Shown here: positions 1-5,723 of the stretch, in pieces | Position numbering within the stretch: position 1 is the stretch's first letter | How the letters are laid out: every line of letters begins with the position of its first letter | NCBI GenBank assembly: GCA_937871705.1 | Contig: CALMOO010000641.1 | Location: 1 to 5,723, forward strand | Reading direction: 5' to 3' | Origin: an uncultured Hymenobacter sp. | GTDB lineage: Bacteria; Bacteroidota; Bacteroidia; Cytophagales; Hymenobacteraceae | Length of the DNA: 5,723 nucleotides | Position numbers and translations under genes: made by a program | Notes under the pieces: model-generated | What the model was told of the DNA's origin: nothing | Database searches by the model: none | Seen by the model: only the letters and a program-made list of their open reading frames with translations

Positions 1-23
1 GCATAGAAGTCGTGTCCAAACAT
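1..23 (-). CDS. possible 5' end of a minus-strand gene truncated by the left window edge
   Basis: Read on the minus strand, an ATG at 23-21 opens a frame that runs off the window after seven codons (M-F-G-H-D-F-Y). I do not recognise the product from so short a piece. Support for a real start is indirect. The ten bases ending in this ATG (CACTATCATG on the minus strand) are identical to those ending in the ATG of the GH39 gene at 5599, and the codons follow a non-coding gap after the stop of the upstream same-strand gene. It lies 186 bases downstream of the barrel/anti-sigma gene, so it could be read through from that operon or have its own promoter. No clear promoter was seen. The frame may be chance. 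Confidence 0.3.
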
Positions 24-209
24 GATAGTGGTTGGTTAGAGATTGACAGAAAGTGAGTTAGCAGCCGCCAGCTGAGCTACGGAAAGCGTGTGCCGGGCCT
101 GGCAGCCCCGCAGCAAGCGTGTGGCCTGAAGGTGGTGCCCGTCGCGAACAGGCCCCGAAAGAGTCGTGGAAAGCAAGCGCCCGCGGGCGCCGGAGGGGGT
201 AGCGCCGAG
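24..209. other. intergenic gap downstream of the sigma/anti-sigma operon
   Basis: This 186-base gap has no convincing gene on either strand. It holds a 9-base direct repeat (AAGCGTGTG at 84-92 and 115-123) and a perfect 14-base GC palindrome at 177-190 (GCGCCCGCGGGCGC), which lies 20-33 bases past the stop of the minus-strand barrel gene. The palindrome has no loop of its own and no U-rich tail follows it on the minus strand, so it is not a good intrinsic terminator. It could be a pause or protein-binding site, but nothing supports a specific role. Confidence 0.5.
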
Positions 210-1631
210 CTACCTAATCAAACCAAACTTGAGGGAGAAAGCCGCGCCCGCGCTACTGAGCCGCACTTGCCCGGCCCCCACGCCGCCCAAGGGCAGCTGC
301 AAAAACGGCTCGACCTGCGCCGACCAGCGGCGCCCCAAGGGCCGCTCGAGCCCCACCGCAAAATTGAGGACGCTCAGCAAGTGATGAGAGCCTTTGACTA
401 CGTGCGCCGACTTGGTGAATGTCTGGCCGTTCTGCATCCAGTCGTAGCTGTAGCGCTCGTCGCGCATGAGCAGCGAATTGACTCCTAAGCTGGCAAAAAC
501 TGCGTACGTAGGCCGGCTTAGCACGTCGTAGCGTAGGTCTACCGGTATTTCAGTGACGCGGCAGCTAGCATCTACCACGTAGTCGGACGAAAACCACTGC
601 CAGGAGGGGGGCACCACGTAGTCGGTGCTAGGTGCGTTGTAACGCTTCTCGCTGCTAATGAGACCGCTACGCACCCGTAGCCGGGAGGTCAGGCGGTATT
701 CCAGCGTCAGGCCAAAGTCGCCGCCCAGGCGGGCCGTTTGGGCGGTGCGCACCGCGCTGGCGGAAGGCGCCCCCAGCACGCCCACTACCAGCCGGTACGG
801 CGGCCGCGCGGCGCGGCGCTTGGTGGTAGCCGCTGAGTCGGCGGGCCGATGGGTGGCCACCGGCGCCAATGCATCGGGCAGGGGTAGCGCACCGGCCAGC
901 AGCGTGCAAGACCTTGGTAACAAAGTATCTATCGCGGTAGCTCTTGTCTGGTAGGCATGTGCGGGGGCATAAGCCGGCGTAAGGCCACCCCAAGGGCTTT
1001 CGGCGTTCGTTTTGGCTGCCCGCGGCCAGCTGTGCGGGTGGGCAGTAGCGTGCCGCCCCGTAGTGCCCAGCGCCAAGCCGGCACCGGCCCGCCGGCGGCG
1101 TGGCCCAGCCAGGCCGGCCTCCATGCCCGGCGCGGCGGGCGCATGAGCTGCCCGGCCTGAGGCTGCGCTGACCTGTGGTGCCGCTGCCGGCGTGGCCCCA
1201 GTGGCCCCTACCCCCCCTATCGGGCCAGGCACTGGCTGAACTGAGTAAACCGGCAAGCCAGGAGCTTCATGCACTATTGGTAATGTTGTTGCTAATGAAT
1301 TACTTATCTTATTTCGGGCTGCCGCGGATGCCGTTGTGCCGGGCTGTTTGGCCGAAGCCAGGCTGGCCGATTGCGCAGCGGTGGGCAGCGGCGCGGCCTC
1401 GGTTACGGACCGGGCCACGTGGTAGCCTTGCCACAGCAGCAGGCCCAGCACCAGTAGCTCGGCGGCAAAGATGCGCCGCACTTTTTGGCGCAGCTGCTGG
1501 GCTGTAGTGGACGTGTTCAATTTGGTTTCCATGCGCGCCCAAGCCGCCAGATGGTTGTCATCCGGATAAGCTTCGGCCCCGCGCTGAAACAGCGAGTCTA
1601 GCTCCTCATCTGACATATTGGGGGTAGGCAT
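210..1631 (-). CDS. putative dual membrane-spanning anti-sigma factor with C-terminal outer-membrane beta-barrel
   Basis: Predicted regulator of the ECF sigma factor encoded just upstream. From the ATG at 1631 it is 473 residues. Residues 6-40 are acidic and begin M-S-D-E-E-L-D-S-L-F, resembling the cytoplasmic N-terminus of Bacteroidota anti-sigma/barrel proteins. A hydrophobic helix (IFAAELLVLGLLLWQGYHVA, about 54-73) is the only clear membrane span. About 210 residues rich in Ala, Pro, Gly and Thr follow, with an Arg-rich patch (P-R-R-R-R). From about residue 287 to the end, alternating beta-strand segments resemble a PorT-type outer-membrane barrel. The start is uncertain: the frame opens at 1703, but 1631 or 1616 (M-S-D-E-E-L) fits better. 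Both overlap the sigma gene's 3' end (26 or 11 bases), which suggests translational coupling. No Shine-Dalgarno was seen. The family role is from memory of Dma proteins in Bacteroides; a plain outer-membrane barrel annotation is the conservative alternative. Confidence 0.85.
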   Translation of the reverse strand: MPTPNMSDEELDSLFQRGAEAYPDDNHLAAWARMETKLNTSTTAQQLRQKVRRIFAAELLVLGLLLWQGYHVARSVTEAAPLPTAAQSASLASAKQPGTTASAAARNKISNSLATTLPIVHEAPGLPVYSVQPVPGPIGGVGATGATPAAAPQVSAASGRAAHAPAAPGMEAGLAGPRRRRAGAGLALGTTGRHATAHPHSWPRAAKTNAESPWGGLTPAYAPAHAYQTRATAIDTLLPRSCTLLAGALPLPDALAPVATHRPADSAATTKRRAARPPYRLVVGVLGAPSASAVRTAQTARLGGDFGLTLEYRLTSRLRVRSGLISSEKRYNAPSTDYVVPPSWQWFSSDYVVDASCRVTEIPVDLRYDVLSRPTYAVFASLGVNSLLMRDERYSYDWMQNGQTFTKSAHVVKGSHHLLSVLNFAVGLERPLGRRWSAQVEPFLQLPLGGVGAGQVRLSSAGAAFSLKFGLIR

Positions 1632-2205
1632 GGTGGTGTTGGCGTTTAAGAAGGCTTTTAAGGTGAGCCCTGGCTTTGAATAAGTTAGATTTTGAGGCGC
1701 CAACTGAAATGCGGAGTTGCTCGGCTATTTCTTCGTGGGTGTAGCCATCAATGACGTGCAGGTTGAAGACGGCCCGGCAGGCGGGCGGCAGCGAGGTAAT
1801 CAGCTGCAGCAACTCCTCAAAGGAGAGGGCGTCGAGTGGGGAGTGCGCCGCATCGACGTAGGTGGGCTCCACGTCGTCGAGGCTGGTGTGAAACGCGTGG
1901 CGGTTGTTGGCCCGAAACTGGTCGATGGCCGTGCGCACCATAATGCGCCGCAGCCAGCCCCGCAGCGAGCCGGCCAAATCGGGGTAGCGCTCGGTGTCGA
2001 AATGAGACAGTTCCTGAAAAACTTTCAAAAAGCCGTCGTTGACGGCCTCTACGGCCAGGTCGCGGTCGTGGAGATAACGCAGGCAAATGCTTAAGGCAAA
2101 GGCATAGTAGTGCTGATACAGCTGATGCTGACTAGGCCGATGCAACTCCCGGCATCCGGTGAGCAACTCGGTAAGCTGGGCAGTGGAGATGCTGGGAGAG
2201 ACCAA
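1606..2205 (-). CDS. RNA polymerase ECF-family sigma factor (sigma-70 regions 2 and 4)
   Basis: Directs RNA polymerase to a dedicated promoter set. From the TTG at 2205 it has 199 residues, normal for ECF factors. Region 2 covers about residues 29-101 (LYQHYYAFALSICLRY, then DRDLAVEAVNDGFLKVFQEL and GWLRRIMVRTAIDQFR). Region 4 covers about 129-185 (ITSLPPACRAVFNLHVIDGY, then HEEIAEQLRIS and SKSNLFKARAHLK), including the helix-turn-helix. The frame stays open up to a GTG at 2316 (236 residues), but those extra codons cross an AT-rich promoter-like stretch and look non-coding. No in-frame ATG precedes region 2, so the TTG start (V-S-P-S-I-S-T-A-Q follows) is an inference. The stop (1606-1608) lies inside the downstream anti-sigma/barrel gene, so the two are co-transcribed and probably coupled. 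Pairing with a barrel-type anti-sigma suggests ECF21-like membership, which I infer from context. Autoregulation is likely but not shown. Confidence 0.92.
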   Translation of the reverse strand: MVSPSISTAQLTELLTGCRELHRPSQHQLYQHYYAFALSICLRYLHDRDLAVEAVNDGFLKVFQELSHFDTERYPDLAGSLRGWLRRIMVRTAIDQFRANNRHAFHTSLDDVEPTYVDAAHSPLDALSFEELLQLITSLPPACRAVFNLHVIDGYTHEEIAEQLRISVGASKSNLFKARAHLKSLLKRQHHHAYPQYVR

Positions 2206-2288
2206 GGGACGAGAGCTGACTAACTGCTTACTACTACTCCACTCGGAGCAGCCCCTGAAATGGTTGCCTGGTAATTTATAAATATTTA

Positions 2289-2318
2289 TCAATATAGTTA
2301 AAATACATCGACTCACAA
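2289..2318 (-). promoter_or_regulatory. putative Bacteroidota-type promoter of the sigma/anti-sigma operon
   Basis: On the minus strand a TTG (2318-2316) is followed after 19 bases by TATATTGA (2296-2289). This resembles the Bacteroidota vegetative -33 (TTTG/TTG) and -7 (TAnnTTTG) elements at their usual 19-21 base spacing, although the -7 box is imperfect. It sits in the most AT-rich stretch of the window (about 2270-2325) and would give a leader of roughly 75 bases before the TTG start at 2205. If the GTG at 2316 were the true start, this could not be the promoter. Confidence 0.4.
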
Positions 2319-2661
2319 TACGACAATGAGCTGATACTAAACCGCTTTTGCGGGAGTGGTGCCTAGCCCTTGGTGCGCCCCTGAAGCGGGTGCGCGTTCA
2401 GGTCGGGTTTCGCGCCAGCCAGCAATTTCGTTACCTACCCCCTCTTCCTTCCGCGAGCTGCCGGCGCCTGGCCAGCGGCTCGCGGGCTGGGTTGGGGCGC
2501 AGCTTTTTTGCCTGGCCAGGAGTTGGGAGCACCGCTTGGGGCGAGAGGCGCGCAACATCTTGCACTTTTGCAGGTAGAAGAAGCTTCACCGATGCGTTGA
2601 GCCGCGGCGCTTGCTGCTGGCGCTTGCGCCATAAGGCCTCGAAACTGCCGTATTGTAGCTT
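2317..2661. other. divergent intergenic region between sigma operon and MFS gene
   Basis: No convincing gene lies in these 345 bases; the open frames here are rich in Arg, Ser and Cys and have no recognisable domain. Visible elements are: a small CCGC-TTTT-GCGG hairpin (2342-2353); the strong stem-loop at 2452-2484; a T6 run at 2504-2509 preceded by a 4-base-pair stem (2486-2489 with 2500-2503); a 10-base palindrome CCTGGCCAGG (2511-2520), whose first nine bases also occur at 2467-2475; and CACTTTTG at 2563-2570. The last is a one-mismatch fit to the Bacteroidota -7 box and could serve the MFS gene, but the nearest upstream TTG (2536-2538) is 24 bases away, longer than usual. Confidence 0.6.
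2452..2484. repeat. strong GC-rich stem-loop (33 bases)
   Basis: The left arm CGCGAGCTGCCGGC (2452-2465) pairs with the right arm ending GGCTCGCG (2484). There are 7 perfect pairs, a T-G wobble, 2 pairs, one C-A mismatch and 3 more pairs around a 5-base loop. It lies in the divergent intergenic region, about 175 bases upstream of the MFS start. A T6 run follows only 20 bases later, so it is not a classical intrinsic terminator. It could be a transcript structure or simply a product of high GC. Confidence 0.5.
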
Positions 2662-3828
2662 ATGACTGAGAAGACCAAAAACCGGGTGGCCGTGAGCGCC
2701 TTCTTTTTTCTACCTGGCTTATGCTTAGCCAGTTGGGCCTCGCGCATTCCCGATATCAGCCAGAAACTGGGCCTAAATGCGGGGCAGATTGGGCAGCTGC
2801 TGTTGGCTATTCCGGTGGGGTCGCTCACTGCCCTACCCCTCGCCGGCTGGCTGGTCCAGAGCTGGGGGAGCCGGCGCACGGTGCTGCTAGCCTCGGTGCT
2901 GTACGCCTGCTTCCTACCCCTACTTGGCTGGGCAGACAGCTTCTGGACGTTGGCACCGGCGCTGGCCTTGTTCGGTTTTGCCGGCAACTTGCTGAATATC
3001 TCCGTGAATACGCAGGCCATCGGCGTGCAGCAGTTTTATCCGAAGCCCATTATGGGCACCTTCCACGGGCTATGGAGCCTGGCGGGGTTTCTGGGCGGGG
3101 GGCTTGGCACGCTGCTCATTGGCCAGCACCAGTCGCCGCTGCGGCATTTTTTGCTGGTGCTGGTCATCAGCCTGGTAGTGGCAGCAGGCGCCTTCGGCCA
3201 CACGCTGCGCCGCGACGTAAATAACACCGAAGCAGGCGGCGGCTTGTCGCTGCGCAACCCCGACCCCTACCTGCTGCGCATTGGCTTCATCGCCTTCTGC
3301 GGCATGCTGAGCGAAGGCGCGATGTTTGACTGGGCCGGCGTGTATTTCCAGCGCGTCGTGCGCCCCGACCCGACCCTGGTCACAGCCGGTTATGTGGCCT
3401 GCATGAGTACCATGGCGCTCGGCCGGTTCCTATCCGATTATTTCACGCATCGCTTCGGCGCGGTGCGCATGCTCCAGCTTAGCAGTGGGCTTATTGCGAG
3501 CGGGCTGGCACTGGCCGTTGGTTTTCCTTACTTGGTGCCCGCCGTAGGCGGGTTCCTACTAGTAGGCTTTGGCATTGCTTCGGTAGTACCACTGTCATAT
3601 AGTGCGGCGGGGCAGTCTACCACGGTGTCGCCGGGGGTAGCGCTAGCGTTGGTTTCGACCATCGGCTACTTGGGCTTCTTGCTCGGCCCACCGCTGATTG
3701 GCTTCCTGGCGCAGCTTTTCACGCTGCGGATAGCGCTGGGAGCCGTGGCCGTGGTAGCCCTGGGTATTGGCGTGCTCGCCGCCCTACCGGCCCCTACCCC
3801 CGTGCCCACGACTGAACCAGTGACCTAG
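2662..3828 (+). CDS. MFS transporter, YbjJ/MosC-like
   Basis: Inner-membrane secondary transporter of the major facilitator superfamily, 388 residues, normal for the family, with about 12 hydrophobic segments. Segment 1 (about residues 9-27) is followed by W-A-S-R-I-P-D-I (25-32), which I associate with the YbjJ/MosC-like group. A motif-A-like loop G-W-L-V-Q-S-W-G-S-R-R (62-72) lies between segments 2 and 3, and a degenerate second copy G-R-F-L-S-D-Y (254-260) marks the second half. N-I-S-V-N-T-Q (112-118), M-G-T-F-H-G-L-W-S (131-139) and S-E-G-A-M-F-D-W-A-G-V-Y-F (217-229) also fit this group. The substrate cannot be read from sequence; relatives are linked to sugars, rhizopine or efflux. 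The ATG at 2662 lacks a Shine-Dalgarno, as is common in Bacteroidota. The gene is transcribed divergently from the sigma operon and converges on the GH39 gene 55 bases away, so it is probably monocistronic. Confidence 0.92.
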   Translation: MTEKTKNRVAVSAFFFLPGLCLASWASRIPDISQKLGLNAGQIGQLLLAIPVGSLTALPLAGWLVQSWGSRRTVLLASVLYACFLPLLGWADSFWTLAPALALFGFAGNLLNISVNTQAIGVQQFYPKPIMGTFHGLWSLAGFLGGGLGTLLIGQHQSPLRHFLLVLVISLVVAAGAFGHTLRRDVNNTEAGGGLSLRNPDPYLLRIGFIAFCGMLSEGAMFDWAGVYFQRVVRPDPTLVTAGYVACMSTMALGRFLSDYFTHRFGAVRMLQLSSGLIASGLALAVGFPYLVPAVGGFLLVGFGIASVVPLSYSAAGQSTTVSPGVALALVSTIGYLGFLLGPPLIGFLAQLFTLRIALGAVAVVALGIGVLAALPAPTPVPTTEPVT

Positions 3829-3883
3829 CGTAATGCGACGTCAGCAATGAGAATATGACTGCCTTGCTACTTCCTTCCTACCC
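3829..3883. other. convergent intergenic gap without a clear terminator
   Basis: These 55 bases separate the stops of the convergent MFS and GH39 genes. I see a GACGTC palindrome (3838-3843) and a weak 4-base-pair GTCA/TGAC stem (3841-3844 with 3856-3859), but no GC-rich hairpin followed by a T run on either strand. One copy of the CTACCCC motif lies at its end (3878-3884). Confidence 0.5.
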
Positions 3884-5599
3884 CTACCAACTCAGCCGGA
3901 CCAGCGAGACGCCCTGGCGGGGTAGCGTGAGGTGCAGCACCGTTTGGCCATTTTTAGTGCTGACCCAGGTGGGCGAAGTCAGCAGAACCAGTTGGCCGGC
4001 TTGCTCTAGGGCCGTACGCTGAGCATCCGATACTTGCTGGGGCGAGCCCATGGCTTGCCAAGCGGTATAGGAGTTGCTGTGCTCATTATCAACCCGGTAC
4101 TGTTGCACCGAGGCTGTGGCGGCGGGTACGTGTTGCAGTACCAGTTCTACTTCGGCGGGCGGCGCGGGTAGGGCATCGTTGTGGTAGTTCCAAACCAGGA
4201 TGGAAGTTGAATGCTCGTCGGCCGTGGCCAGGGCGCTGATGTCCGCCCGCTGGCTCTGGGCCTGCGCGATGATGTCGGGCACAGTGAGGGCCGCGGGGTT
4301 GGCTACGGCCACACGCGGGCCGCGCATCTGCCCCAGCATCCGAAACACGTTGAGGACGGGCTTATCGACGCCATTTGTGGCTAAGTCGCGGAAGCCGGCA
4401 AACCACGGCTGGTTTTCAAACTCAAACGACCAGCTTACGGCGCCGGCCAGATTCACCTGGTACTGGTCGGCTAAGTCGTAGAGTCGGCCGTAGGCAGCAG
4501 CGGTGTAGCTCGAGTACATAGTGCCGTTGCGGTAGGCATTTTCGGGGCTGGTTTGCACCCCGCAGGCGGCGCAGCCCTCGGGGTCGTTTTCGCCCAGAAT
4601 GATGGGTAGGCGGCGCAGCGTCGGGAACGAGGCCACAATTTTGAAGCCTTCCTCAATGTCGTGGAGTTGGGTGCCCATGTTCATGCGCACGTGGCCATCG
4701 ACCAGCTTGGGCGCGCCCTTGGCGTGGAAGGAAATGTAGTCGAGGCGGGTGCCGGTTTGGCCGGTCGCGTAGTTTTTGCCGCTTACACAGTGCTGCAAAA
4801 AGCCGCGTAGGTAATCGGCCGCCTTGTCCCAGCCGGGGCCGGTGGTCTCGGGGCCACCCAGAATGGCAGCGGGCAAGGCGCGGTGCACAGCGGCCTCGGT
4901 GTAGTCGTAGAGTTGGTTGTACTCCTCGGGCGTGCCTTTCCAGTAGCTGATGTTGGGCTCGTTCCAGAGCTCCCAGCGCCAGGTTTTTACTTCGGCTTCG
5001 CCGTAGCGGGCTACGCTGTGCTTCACCCATTGGTACACCAGCTCGCCCCACTTCTTGTAGTCTTTAGGGGGGTAGGCCCAGCCCGTGTAAATGGATTCGT
5101 AGGGCTGGCCCGGCGCCCAGTGGTGCCGGTAGGGCACGGGGTGCGTCGACATGGCCTCGGGCATGAAGCCAATCTGGGCGATGGGCTTCATACCGCGGCT
5201 GATGTAGGTGTCGAAAATTTGGTCAACGACTTTCCAATCGTACACCGGCCGGCCTTTTTTGTCTTCGGTGTAGGCGTTGGTAGAGCCCCACTTTAAGGCG
5301 GGCGTGGCGTCGCCAGTCGTCAGCAGGTTGTGGGCGCGCACGTACACGGGCACCGGGCTCAGCGCGGCCAACTCAGTTAGCAGCTTCTGGCCGTCCTTCA
5401 TGTAGGTGTAATTCGGCTCGTCGTAGCCGAAATAAGCCCACAGCGGCTGCATAGGGCCTAGGGGCTTGGCCACATCTACGGTAATAGTTACCGGTGCCGG
5501 GGTAGGCTGGGCGTAGGCGCTAGAAAAGCCAGCAACTGCCAGCAACCAGCTTGAAGCCAGCAGGCGCACCTTGTTCAACATAAAAGCGAAGTGTTGCAT
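3884..5599 (-). CDS. secreted glycoside hydrolase, GH39 (beta-xylosidase-like)
   Basis: Exported retaining glycosidase, 571 residues. The N-terminus has a Sec signal peptide: basic K10 and R12, a hydrophobic core about 13-25, and a likely cut after A-Y-A (30/31). No cysteine follows, so it is not a lipoprotein. The catalytic TIM barrel spans about 36-430. W-E-L-W-N-E-P-N (209-216) gives the acid/base E214, and I-I-L-G-E-N-D-P (333-340) gives the probable nucleophile E337. Their spacing of 123 is close to that of characterised GH39 xylosidases. A beta-rich C-terminal domain (about 460-571) fits the accessory sandwich of GH39. A CxxC (C343, C346) follows the nucleophile. Known GH39 activities are mainly beta-xylosidase and alpha-L-iduronidase; the substrate here is undetermined. 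The ATG at 5599 was chosen; an in-frame ATG at 5581 would leave a shorter but workable signal peptide. There is no SusC/SusD neighbour. An inverted-repeat element begins 41 bases upstream. Confidence 0.92.
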   Translation of the reverse strand: MQHFAFMLNKVRLLASSWLLAVAGFSSAYAQPTPAPVTITVDVAKPLGPMQPLWAYFGYDEPNYTYMKDGQKLLTELAALSPVPVYVRAHNLLTTGDATPALKWGSTNAYTEDKKGRPVYDWKVVDQIFDTYISRGMKPIAQIGFMPEAMSTHPVPYRHHWAPGQPYESIYTGWAYPPKDYKKWGELVYQWVKHSVARYGEAEVKTWRWELWNEPNISYWKGTPEEYNQLYDYTEAAVHRALPAAILGGPETTGPGWDKAADYLRGFLQHCVSGKNYATGQTGTRLDYISFHAKGAPKLVDGHVRMNMGTQLHDIEEGFKIVASFPTLRRLPIILGENDPEGCAACGVQTSPENAYRNGTMYSSYTAAAYGRLYDLADQYQVNLAGAVSWSFEFENQPWFAGFRDLATNGVDKPVLNVFRMLGQMRGPRVAVANPAALTVPDIIAQAQSQRADISALATADEHSTSILVWNYHNDALPAPPAEVELVLQHVPAATASVQQYRVDNEHSNSYTAWQAMGSPQQVSDAQRTALEQAGQLVLLTSPTWVSTKNGQTVLHLTLPRQGVSLVRLSW

Positions 5600-5640
5600 G
5601 ATAGTGCTTTCTAGAAGCCTAAAAGCATCTTCAAAACGTC
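5600..5640 (-). promoter_or_regulatory. short upstream region of the GH39 gene
   Basis: Only 41 bases separate the GH39 start from the inverted-repeat element. On the minus strand they hold CGTTTTG (about 5640-5634), which shares the TTTG of the Bacteroidota -7 box but lacks the preceding TA. Any -33 element at normal spacing would fall inside the repeat, so the repeat may carry part of the promoter. AAGCATCTT at 5623-5631 duplicates nine bases of the repeat arm at 5659-5667. Confidence 0.2.
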
Positions 5641-5723
5641 TGTCATGCTGAGCTTGCGAAGCATCTTATCACTGCTGAACGATTCATTGCGTTCGCCATA
5701 CCAACGGCGCAACGGTGATAAGA
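5641..5723. repeat. inverted-repeat (REPIN/BIME-like) intergenic element, cut by the right edge
   Basis: The left arm starts TGTCATGCTGAGC at 5641 and ends in TCTTATCAC (5664-5672). The window's last nine bases, GTGATAAGA (5715-5723), are its exact reverse complement, so an inverted second arm is being entered when the window ends. The left arm is itself an imperfect palindrome: ATGCT (5645-5649) can pair with AGCAT (5660-5664). Two palindromic arms in inverted orientation around a spacer of 42 bases is the layout of REP doublets (BIMEs/REPINs), which are mobilised by RAYT transposases. From memory, intergenic repeats of the general form TCATGCTGAGC...GAAGCATCT are frequent in Hymenobacter-like genomes; I could not check this. 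There is no coding content. Confidence 0.7.

Noticed and set aside
177..190. Perfect 14-base GC palindrome as a terminator for the sigma/barrel operon
   Set aside because: It has no loop of its own and no T run follows on the minus strand.
667..1507. Several open frames on both strands within the barrel/anti-sigma gene
   Set aside because: They are Arg/Pro/Ala-rich shadows of a high-GC coding sequence. The 210-1631 frame has coherent helix, linker and barrel segments.
2348..2665. Plus-strand open frame of 105 codons whose stop overlaps the MFS start (ATGA), suggesting a coupled upstream gene
   Set aside because: It starts at a TTG, crosses the strong stem-loop, has an Arg/Ser/Cys-rich composition and no recognisable domain. 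The overlap is probably chance.
4883..5296. Plus-strand open frame of 137 codons opposite the GH39 gene
   Set aside because: It is the antisense of a clearly coding region with catalytic motifs; its Val/Gly-rich content is typical of a shadow of a GC-rich gene.
2662..5599. MFS transporter plus GH39 enzyme as a polysaccharide utilisation locus
   Set aside because: The genes are convergent, not an operon, and no SusC, SusD or sugar-responsive regulator is present in the window.
1..5723. CRISPR array, tRNA or rRNA genes
   Set aside because: I saw no regularly spaced direct repeats, and no tRNA cloverleaf or rRNA-like stretch on either strand.

Overview
The window looks like chromosomal DNA from a GC-rich member of the Bacteroidota, most like Hymenobacter or a close relative. 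The reasons are the high GC content, the absence of clear Shine-Dalgarno sequences, an ECF sigma gene overlapping a gene for a beta-barrel protein with a cytoplasmic N-terminus, and the general style of the proteins. This placement rests on reading the sequence, not on a database search.

Layout, left to right. (1) Positions 1-23 may hold the first seven codons of a minus-strand gene that leaves the window. (2) A non-coding gap follows. (3) A minus-strand two-gene operon covers about 210-2205: an ECF sigma factor (upstream, 1606-2205, possibly extending to 2316), whose 3' end overlaps the start of a large protein (210-1631). That protein has an anti-sigma-like N-terminus, one inner-membrane helix, a long Ala/Pro-rich linker and a C-terminal outer-membrane-type beta-barrel. 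(4) A divergent intergenic region (about 2206-2661) has an AT-rich, promoter-like stretch on the sigma side and a strong GC-rich stem-loop in the middle. (5) A plus-strand MFS transporter (2662-3828) resembles the YbjJ/MosC group. (6) A 55-base convergent gap follows. (7) A minus-strand secreted glycoside hydrolase of family 39 type (3884-5599) comes next. (8) From 5641 to the right edge lies an inverted-repeat (REPIN/BIME-like) element, cut by the window end.

The most notable unit is the sigma/barrel pair. Its architecture matches the dual membrane-spanning anti-sigma factors (Dma) that I recall being described in Bacteroides thetaiotaomicron, which pair with ECF21-type sigma factors. In that model one polypeptide reaches from cytoplasm to outer membrane and controls its sigma factor in response to envelope state. 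The MFS transporter and the GH39 enzyme are convergent to each other and sit in separate transcription units. There is no SusC/SusD pair, so this is not a classical polysaccharide utilisation locus.

Across genes and gaps alike, the heptamer GGGGTAG (or its complement CTACCCC) occurs 14 times by hand count, always followed by C or G on the GGGGTAG strand. That is far above the roughly one expected from base composition and is a candidate genome-wide signature motif.
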